Shown: positions 1 to 6,500 of the stretch, piece after piece
Numbering within the stretch: the stretch's first letter is position 1
Layout: each line of letters starts with the position of its first letter
Assembly (NCBI GenBank): GCA_045128055.1
Contig: JBGVRC010000162.1
Span: 1 to 18,012, forward strand
Origin: Scatosoma sp045128055
Lineage (GTDB): Bacteria; Bacillota; Clostridia; Christensenellales; Borkfalkiaceae
DNA: 18,012 nucleotides
Reading direction: 5' to 3'
The notes under the pieces: model-generated
What the model was told of the DNA's origin: nothing
Database searches by the model: none
Seen by the model: the letters and a program-made list of their open reading frames with translations, nothing else
Position numbers and translations under genes: made by a program

Positions 1-908
1 GACGGTAGACGTGGAATACGTCGGTGAAAACGTAGCGTATGAAGCAGGTCAAATCACTTTCTTAACGTACGGCGCAAACCTTGCGGGCGATGCAGACGGC
101 AATATGTACGCAGTCATCGGCAATGCGTCTTGGGACGGCGGTTGGGATTGCGGCAAGGTAAGAATAGTAAGCGAAATTACGAAGGATTGCGCAGGGTTGA
201 GAATGCAATTCGTAATGAATAGAGAAGTAGACGCATACTTCAAGATTACAAATATTAGAATTTACGAAGTAGGCGAAGAAGTGGAAGAACTTCCCGTTGA
301 ACCCGACAGCTCCGAAGAAGTAGAAAGCTCGGAAGAAATAGAATCTTCCGAAACAATCGAAAGTAGTGAAGAAGTAGAAAGCTCGGAAGAAATCGAAAGT
401 TCCGAAGAAATCGAAAGCTCTGAAACGCCTGACGAACCCGTAGTAAATACGAGAACGGAATACGACTTCGCAACAGCGGACCAAATCGACGATTTCGGCA
501 AGGAAAAGAACGTAAGCTATGCAATCGTAGACGGTTACTTGAAGGTGGTCGGTACGGCAGGTAGCGAAAGCACGCTTGTTCTTATTAGAGAACTGATGAC
601 TGGTATGAAAGTGACGGTAGACGTAGAATACGTCGGTGAAAACGTAGCGTATGAAGCAGGTCAAATCACGTTCTTGACGTACGGCGCAAACGTTGCAGGC
701 GATTCCGATGGCAATACCTATGCGGTTATGGGTAATGCGAAATGGGACGGCGGCTGGGATTGCGGCAAGGTAAGAATAGTAAGCGAAATTACGAAGGATT
801 GCGCGGGGTTGAGAATGCAATTCGTAATGAATAGCGAAGCAAACGCATATTTCAAAATTACAAACGTTAGACTTTACGCGGCAGGCGAAGAAGTAGAACA
901 GCTTCCTA
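1..908 (+). repeat. Long direct repeat: near-identical copies of module DNA, 612 nt apart
   Basis: Bases 1-296 and 613-908 align without gaps at an offset of exactly 612 nt (204 codons), and long stretches are identical, for example around 21-60 versus 633-672 and 135-200 versus 747-812. The third module of the gene is clearly more diverged in DNA. This indicates a recent internal duplication or ongoing homogenisation, and the copies are long enough for homologous recombination to add or remove a module in frame. Confidence 0.85.
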
Positions 909-1402
909 CGGAAGAACCCGATGAACCCGTAATTCCCGACGAACCCGTGGTAAATACGAGAACGGGATACGACTTTACAACGGCAGACCAAATTGCGGCA
1001 TTTGGTAAGGCTACCAACGTGAATTATGCAATCGTAGACGGATATTTGAAAGTAACGAAAGCGTCGGACGGTACTTGTATTGTTGTTTTACAGCAAGAAA
1101 TTGCGGCAGGCAAAGCAGTTGAAATTGACGTAGAATACGTAGCGAACGACGTAATGTTTGTCAACGGCGTAAATCAAATTACATTCTTAGGTTATACGGC
1201 AAATGCGGCAGGGGACGCTGATGGAAAGACGACGGCGGTTATAGGAAGCGCGCCTTGGGACGGCGGTTGGGATTGCGCAAAAACTACCGTTACGGTAGCG
1301 GTGACGCAAGACTGCGCTGGGGTAAGAATGCAATTCGTGTTCAATGGCGAAGCAGATGCGTATTTCAAGATTACAGCGATTAGGATTGTTGACGCGCAAT
1401 AA
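2..1402 (+). CDS. Multi-module surface protein with repeated carbohydrate-binding-like domains (5' end outside window)
   Basis: The reading frame is open to the window edge, so the true start lies upstream; 466 residues are visible. They hold the end of one module (about 2-290), a Ser/Glu-rich linker (308-424), a complete second module (about 460-890), a short Pro/Glu linker and a complete third module (about 960-1402). Each complete module begins with YDF, runs through a predicted all-beta stretch with 'DGYLKV' and 'VEYV', has a conserved WDGGWDC, a second Cys 13-14 residues later in a DCAG motif, and ends with 'AYFKIT' plus a hydrophobic strand. The pattern suggests a beta-sandwich binding module like those attached to glycosidases; that is inference. 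The same modules occur in the 3531-8216 protein, so both probably bind the same ligand. There is no sortase motif at the C-terminus and no catalytic domain in the visible part; anchoring or catalysis could sit in the missing N-terminus. The strand and frame are certain, the function is not. Confidence 0.85.
   Translation, partial: TVDVEYVGENVAYEAGQITFLTYGANLAGDADGNMYAVIGNASWDGGWDCGKVRIVSEITKDCAGLRMQFVMNREVDAYFKITNIRIYEVGEEVEELPVEPDSSEEVESSEEIESSETIESSEEVESSEEIESSEEIESSETPDEPVVNTRTEYDFATADQIDDFGKEKNVSYAIVDGYLKVVGTAGSESTLVLIRELMTGMKVTVDVEYVGENVAYEAGQITFLTYGANVAGDSDGNTYAVMGNAKWDGGWDCGKVRIVSEITKDCAGLRMQFVMNSEANAYFKITNVRLYAAGEEVEQLPTEEPDEPVIPDEPVVNTRTGYDFTTADQIAAFGKATNVNYAIVDGYLKVTKASDGTCIVVLQQEIAAGKAVEIDVEYVANDVMFVNGVNQITFLGYTANAAGDADGKTTAVIGSAPWDGGWDCAKTTVTVAVTQDCAGVRMQFVFNGEADAYFKITAIRIVDAQ
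308..424 (+). repeat. 18-bp tandem repeat encoding a Ser-Ser-Glu-Glu linker
   Basis: Six 18-bp units plus a half unit encode SSEEVE, SSEEIE, SSETIE, SSEEVE, SSEEIE, SSEEIE and SSE. Third positions vary between units, so the peptide is conserved more than the DNA. It separates the first and second binding-like modules and is probably a disordered, strongly negative spacer. Its composition echoes the 36-bp repeat of the lipoprotein at 2946-3506. Confidence 0.85.
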
Positions 1403-1406
1403 AAAA

Positions 1407-1412
1407 TATAAT
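1407..1412 (+). promoter_or_regulatory. Candidate internal promoter (-10 TATAAT) after the first gene
   Basis: A perfect TATAAT lies five bases after the stop codon of the upstream gene. The best upstream hexamers are weak: TTGTTG at 1386-1391 (15-nt spacer) or TTGACG at 1389-1394 (12-nt spacer). If used, transcription would start near 1419, at the base of the hairpin at 1420-1451, giving the lipoprotein mRNA a 5'-terminal stem-loop. In an AT-rich intergenic gap a chance match is possible. Confidence 0.3.
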
Positions 1413-1419
1413 ACAACGA

Positions 1420-1451
1420 CTATGTGTACCGTCTTATGACGGTACACATAG
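1420..1451 (+). promoter_or_regulatory. Perfect 14-bp intergenic stem-loop without U-tract
   Basis: The arms 1420-1433 and 1438-1451 are perfectly complementary around a TTAT loop. The hairpin starts 17 nt after the upstream stop codon. The bases after it (GTTAAAAGC) are not a U-tract, so it is a poor intrinsic terminator on this strand. A second, smaller hairpin (1459-1463 with 1470-1474) sits directly before the AAGGAG of the next gene. A role in mRNA end protection, processing or partial termination inside the operon is plausible; a palindromic protein-binding site is the alternative. Confidence 0.6.
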
Positions 1452-1486
1452 GTTAAAAGCTTCTTTTAGGAAGCAAGGAGTTTAAT

Positions 1487-2737
1487 ATGAAAAAGAAAAT
1501 ATCGATTGGCTTGGCTATCATATTGGGGACGATAGGACTATCTGCTTGCGGCACGGAGAATTATCAATTCGACGTTCCTATCTATGATGAAGATACTGCA
1601 ATTACGATTGGGGTTTGGAACGGTTCGCATTTTGATTTAAGCGAAGAAGAATTAAGCAATTTACAGGACGCAGGGGTTAATTTGCTTGTAGGAACTTATA
1701 CGAGAAATACGCCTTTGGAAACGTTTATCGATCTTTGCGCTCAATACGAATTAAATATCATTGCCGACCAACGTCCTTGGAACGGTTTGACGCCTTCTTA
1801 TATCAATAAAGACAATTTTTGGGGCTTCTGCGTTTATGACGAGCCGTTTATGGAAGATTTGGCTACTTTAACGAGAATGAAGCAGGAATATACGCAAAAA
1901 ATGGGGGATAGAATGTTCTACGTCAATTTAAACCCCAGCTATGCGAACATAGGGACGACTTATGAAAAGTATTTAGAAGCGTACATTGACGAATGCGGTT
2001 TGGAGATGGTGTCTTTTGATAATTATTCCTTGATGAAGGACGCGGATACTGGCGAGACTTACGTTCGTGAAGAATATTTATACGATTTTGACGTTTGCAG
2101 TTATTATGCAAGAGAGGCAGGCATTCCGCTTTGGTATACCTTATTGACGTCCGGTCACCTTTGGTATATCAATCCCACCGCGGAAGATTTGATTTGGCAA
2201 ATGAATCTTGCCATGACGTACGGCTCAAAATATTTATTGCATTATATTTATTCTTCGCACGAGCCTACGTATTTATATCCCATAGTGGATATGGAAGGAA
2301 AACCTACGGAAACCTATTATAAAGTATCGGAAGCAAACGCCGCCATTCGCGCTTGGGATCATATCTATATGAATTATGAATGGCTGGGTACTTCTACAAT
2401 AGAAGGGACGAAAGAGCAAACGGGTTTGTTTGATTGCTTGAAGTACAGCGTTGATATAGATGAAACGTATGCGTTGACGGGCGCTACGTCCAATTACGAC
2501 GTTTTGGTAGGGCATTTTGAAGATGAAGACGGAAGAAAAGGATATATGATTAGCAACCCTACTAATCCTTACGATGAGCAAACGGCAGAAGTGTCTCTTA
2601 CGATTTCGTCGAAATATCAGGGCGCATTAGTCGTTCAAAACGGAGAAGAAAAGGTCGTTACTTTACAAAAAGGGAAGCTTTCTTTGCAGGTATCGTCTGC
2701 GGGCGCAGCGTTTGTCATTCCGTTGAAAGCAAAATAA
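1487..2737 (+). CDS. Lipoprotein with putative TIM-barrel glycosidase-like domain
   Basis: The 416-residue product starts with a typical lipoprotein signal: two to three lysines, a hydrophobic stretch and the lipobox LSAC, with Cys21 as the predicted lipidation site. It should therefore sit on the outer face of the membrane. AAGGAG at 1475-1480, six bases before ATG, fixes the start. The rest matches the C-terminal domain of the 3531-8216 protein from end to end, including 'LQDAGVN', a 'YDEP' motif with Glu119, 'VSFDNY', 'MTYGSKYLLHY', 'VGHFEDEDG' and the terminal 'IPLKAK'. The alternating strands and helices, a DEP motif where clan GH-A enzymes place the acid/base NEP Glu, and a C-terminal beta domain suggest a glycosidase fold. 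I do not recognise a named family. A possible second acid, Glu259, is not conserved in the paralogue, so the mechanism is open and one copy could be non-catalytic. Position beside binding modules and alpha-mannosidase supports a role on glycans. Confidence 0.85.
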   Translation: MKKKISIGLAIILGTIGLSACGTENYQFDVPIYDEDTAITIGVWNGSHFDLSEEELSNLQDAGVNLLVGTYTRNTPLETFIDLCAQYELNIIADQRPWNGLTPSYINKDNFWGFCVYDEPFMEDLATLTRMKQEYTQKMGDRMFYVNLNPSYANIGTTYEKYLEAYIDECGLEMVSFDNYSLMKDADTGETYVREEYLYDFDVCSYYAREAGIPLWYTLLTSGHLWYINPTAEDLIWQMNLAMTYGSKYLLHYIYSSHEPTYLYPIVDMEGKPTETYYKVSEANAAIRAWDHIYMNYEWLGTSTIEGTKEQTGLFDCLKYSVDIDETYALTGATSNYDVLVGHFEDEDGRKGYMISNPTNPYDEQTAEVSLTISSKYQGALVVQNGEEKVVTLQKGKLSLQVSSAGAAFVIPLKAK

Positions 2738-2792
2738 ATGATTTAAGAAAAACGCAAACAATGAAAAGTGTTTTAAAATAGGAGAAAATCTC

Positions 2793-2930
2793 GTGAAACA
2801 AAAAAATTATTACGACGAACTTTATATTCAAGTTTTGTGGCTTGATCGAATGGACGTTTTGACTGTTTCCGGTGGGGATATTATGACTCCGGAAGGCGAC
2901 TATGACGATAATGGCGATTGGAATGAATAA
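2793..2930 (+). CDS. 45-residue acidic peptide, GTG start
   Basis: The frame begins at GTG with GGAG at 2781-2784, eight bases upstream, and ends with TAA 15 bases before the next gene, which has its own AAGGAG. The product starts MKQKNYYDEL, continues with a hydrophobic stretch around 'IQVLWL', then 'DVLTVSGGD', and finishes with an Asp/Asn/Glu-rich tail. It has no signal peptide and no membrane span. From memory, short clostridial peptides of the shape 'K-Y-x-P-...-(D/E)V(I/L)T-x-SG' plus an acidic or glycine-rich tail are common and mostly unnamed; this one fits that shape. Its function is unknown. The good ribosome binding site, neat packing between two genes and normal codon use make it more likely real than not. 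Confidence 0.6.
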   Translation: MKQKNYYDELYIQVLWLDRMDVLTVSGGDIMTPEGDYDDNGDWNE

Positions 2931-2945
2931 ATAAGGAGTTCCGCT

Positions 2946-3506
2946 ATGAAAAAATTATGGATCAGCATCTTGGTTGTGTTGACAGCAATGGCTTTTTTAG
3001 GCTGTGGTGACAGCGGTCAAAATAAAGACAATGGGAAAGATTCGGGCAGTCAATCTTCGCAAATAGACAGCGATAGCAGCGCGGATTTAGATAGCGACAG
3101 CTCTAATATCGAAAGTTCGACCGATGAAGAAGATAGCTCTGATATCGAAAGTTCAACGGACGAAGAAGATGGCTTTGATATCGAAAGTTCAACGGACGAA
3201 GAAGATAGCTTTGATACCGAAAGTTCAAGTGATGAAGAAGATAGCTTTGATATCGAAAGTTCAAGCGATGGAGAAGATAGCTTTGATTCGGAAAGTTCAA
3301 CCGATGAAGAAGATAGCTCTGATATCGAAAGTTCAAGCGATGAAGAAGATAGCTTTGATACTGAAAGCTCAACAGACGAAGAAGATAGTTCCGATGCGGA
3401 AAACTCAACTGACGAAGAGCATAGTTCTAATTCAGGAAATTCACCGCCCAATGGCACGGTTGTTCCCCCTATAACGGATGGCGGAAACTTTGACGGCACA
3501 GTGTAA
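2946..3506 (+). CDS. Lipoprotein made of an acidic Ser/Asp/Glu repeat
   Basis: The 186-residue product has a lipoprotein signal peptide with Cys20 in 'AFLGC'. It continues with a low-complexity spacer, nine 12-residue repeats of the form IESSTDEEDSSD (residues 55-162) and a Pro/Gly-rich tail. AAGGAG at 2933-2938, seven bases before ATG, fixes the start. No globular domain is visible. After export and lipidation it would form an extended, highly negative, probably disordered brush on the cell surface; calcium or cation binding is possible, as in other Asp/Ser-rich surface repeats. It is followed 24 nt later by the large modular protein and so is probably co-transcribed with it. The SSEE linker in the first gene of the window has a similar composition. 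Function unknown. Confidence 0.85.
   Translation: MKKLWISILVVLTAMAFLGCGDSGQNKDNGKDSGSQSSQIDSDSSADLDSDSSNIESSTDEEDSSDIESSTDEEDGFDIESSTDEEDSFDTESSSDEEDSFDIESSSDGEDSFDSESSTDEEDSSDIESSSDEEDSFDTESSTDEEDSSDAENSTDEEHSSNSGNSPPNGTVVPPITDGGNFDGTV
3108..3431 (+). repeat. 36-bp tandem repeat array, nine units, coding
   Basis: Nine consecutive 36-bp units encode 12-residue peptides of consensus (I/T/S)ESS(T/S)DEEDS(S/F)D; the ninth is degenerate. Units differ by scattered substitutions, and shared variants between non-adjacent units suggest past expansion. There are no spacers, so this is a coding minisatellite. Copy number could vary between strains without breaking the frame. Confidence 0.9.
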
Positions 3507-3530
3507 CGGAGAAATATAAGGAGAAAAAAC

Positions 3531-6500
3531 ATGAAAAAATTAAGTGTGTACATACTTTCACTTTTATGTGGTCTTTGTATGATGTTTGGGTTTGCCTTTT
3601 CGCTGAACACAGCGGTGGTAAGCGCGGATACGGTTGCTGGCGTAACGCCTATACTTTCAACGACCAAATATAAAATATCCAAATCGCAGGAACATATGTT
3701 GCTTGCGACGGGTATTAAGGACTACGACGACGTATATGAAGTCGGTTATGCCTTTAAGGATATGGACGGCATCATAAAATATCACGCGGTTACGACGAAA
3801 TATTATACGTCTATCACAAGCGGTAATTCCACTTGGACGGTAAGCGATATGTTCGGCGGCGAATATACGGGTATGATCGTATGGGAAGTGGCTTACGATC
3901 AAGCGGAAGCGTATACCTATCAAGCGTATGCAAAGGTAGGCGATAGAGTGGACGGCAACTTGGTTACGTCGGATACGATTGTGTACGGTAATAGAAAAGA
4001 CCTTGGTGCTGCGGCATGCGAAATCACCTTTGACTTAAACGGCGGTATGGTAGACGGAAAAGCTGCGGTTGCAGATAAAACGGTAACGTATGGCAGCGTA
4101 TACGGGGAATTGCCTACGCCTGTAAAAGAAGACGCAACGTTTACGTATTGGAATACCAAAGCAGACGGTACGGGTGATACGATTACAGCAGAAACAGTTT
4201 CCAACAAGAAAGGCGACGTTATTTTGTACGCAATTTATGAAGACGACCGCAAGGTTTGGGATTTTACTACGAGCGACCAAATCAACGCGTTCAGCAAGCC
4301 CGAAACGGTAAACTATTCCATTGTAGACAATTATTTGAAGATTACGGGGCAGTCGGGTGCGACGAATACTTTGTTTTTCAGCTCCGCAATAAATGCAAAT
4401 TCGCTTGTGGAGATTGACGTGGAATACGTCAGCAACAACACGGCTTATGCGGGCGGTAACCAAGTAACGTTCTTGGCATATACGGCAAACGCTGCGGGGG
4501 ATGCAGACGGTAATACAACGGCTGTTATGGGCAACGCGTCTTGGGACGGCGGCTGGGATTGTGCGAAGACGACAGTTTCCGCTACGATTACGCAAGATTG
4601 CTACGGTATCAAAATGCAATTCGTATACGGTGCGGATACAAACGCATATTTTAAAATCACAGGTATTAGAATTTTGGAATATCCTTTGATTTATGATTTC
4701 AGCAATGAAAGCCAACTGAATGCGCTTACAAAAGCAAATAATACGACTTATTCGATTGTAGACGATTACTTAAAAGTAGTAGGAACCCACGGTAGCGAAA
4801 GCACGTTGCTCTTTAAATCCAACTTAAAAACGGGCGCAAAGGTCGAGATTGACGTGGAATACGTTTGCGCAAATCCTGCTTACAGCGCAGGGCAAGTCAC
4901 CTTCTTGGCATATACGGCTAACGCAAAAGGTAATAACGACGGCGTTACCACCACTGTTATGGGCAACGCGTCTTGGGACGGCGGTTGGGATTGCGCAAAA
5001 ACCACCGTTTTGACGGAAATTACGCAGGATTGCTACGGTATTAGAATGCAGTTCGTTATGAATAGCGAAGCCAACGCGTATTTTAAGATTACGGGCATTA
5101 GAGTATTCTATCCCGAATATCCCACTTATACGGTAACGTATGACGCAACAATGGAAAACCAAACGGTAACGTACGGCAACGCATACGGCACGCTTGCAAC
5201 CGCTCCTAACAAGGCGGGCTACGTATTCAAGGGGTGGTATTTGAACGCGGACGGCAGCGGCGAAGCGGTGACGGCAGACACAATCGTAAGCACGGCAGAA
5301 AACCACGCATTATATGCAATTTACGAAAAAGAAACGGTTGTGGAAACGGAAAAAGAACGGTTGGAATATGACTTTACAACGAACGAGCAAACGGAAGAAT
5401 TTTCCAGCATTAGCAACGGCGTTGTGGAAATCAACACCAGCGAAGGATATTTGAAGCTTTCCCCCCAAGATAAAACGATTAACGGCGCCAATGATCCACA
5501 GGCGGAATTTTTATTCGGTAGAGCATTGTCGGCTGGACTTACGGTAGAAATAGATTTCGAGCTTGTTGGCGGTATCAGCGTCGGGCACGGTATTTGGACG
5601 TACGGTGTAAATGCCAACGGGCACAATCTTTTTGAAAGCGCATATTATACGGCTTGGGATACGCCCAATGTGTGGAATAGCGGTAAGTTCACGGCAGTAA
5701 TCTCCGTTATGCAGGATTGCGCAGGTATTAAAGTTTTAGCGCGTTTTGCAAACAACGCAGACGCTTATTGGCGCATTAACGCCATTAGAATTATCGAACC
5801 TATCGAATACCCCGTTGCTTATGATTTCAGCGACGAAAAGCTGCTGGATAAATTCGTTGAGCTTGACCATGGCGGTAAGGAAATCGTTGCAGAAGCTACG
5901 GGTAACTACGTGAAATTCACGCCGACGGATATGAATAACTTATACTCGATTTTCTGGTTTAAGGAAAACTTGAAGTCGGGTATGACGGTAGAAATGGATT
6001 TCGAACTTGTAGGTGCGATTAACGTTGCGCACGGTATTTGGACGTGGGGCGCAAATGCAAGCGGCGGCGCACAATTTGACGGTCAATTTGTAACGGCTTG
6101 GGATGCCCCTGCCGTATGGAATGGCGGTAAATTTACGTCCACAACGAGCATCACGGCGGATTGTTATGGCGTAAGAATTCAAATGAAATACGGCGATAAT
6201 ACGGAAGCGTACTGGAAGCTTACGAGTATTAGAATTATCAACGGCGAATATCCTACTTCCACGGTAACGTACAGCGTAAACGGCGAAGAAAGTACCGCTT
6301 CGGTAACGTTTGGCGGCAAATACAGCTTGCCTACCGCGCCCGAAAAAGAAAATGCGGTATTTAAGGGCTGGTATTTCAATGCAGACGGTACGGGTGTAGA
6401 GATTACGTCGAACACGGTTGTGACGGCAACGGAAAATCATACCGTATATGCAGTATATAACGAATATTACGCAAATCCTGATTTCTTTGAAGAAAATCAG

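Noticed and set aside
62..991. 309-codon open frame on the minus strand
   Set aside because: It is antisense to the repeated module gene; its length comes from the repeated DNA and biased codon use on the plus strand. Its product is rich in Phe, Tyr, Cys and Arg with no domain and no ribosome binding site.
3108..3431. CRISPR-like array of 36-bp repeats
   Set aside because: The units are contiguous without spacers, they encode an in-frame peptide repeat, and they vary at many positions.
3050..3682. 210-codon minus-strand frame rich in Ser, Leu and Glu, and the 116-codon plus-strand frame at 3124-3474
   Set aside because: Both are alternate readings of the 36-bp coding repeats of the lipoprotein gene; repeats without stops give long shadow frames.
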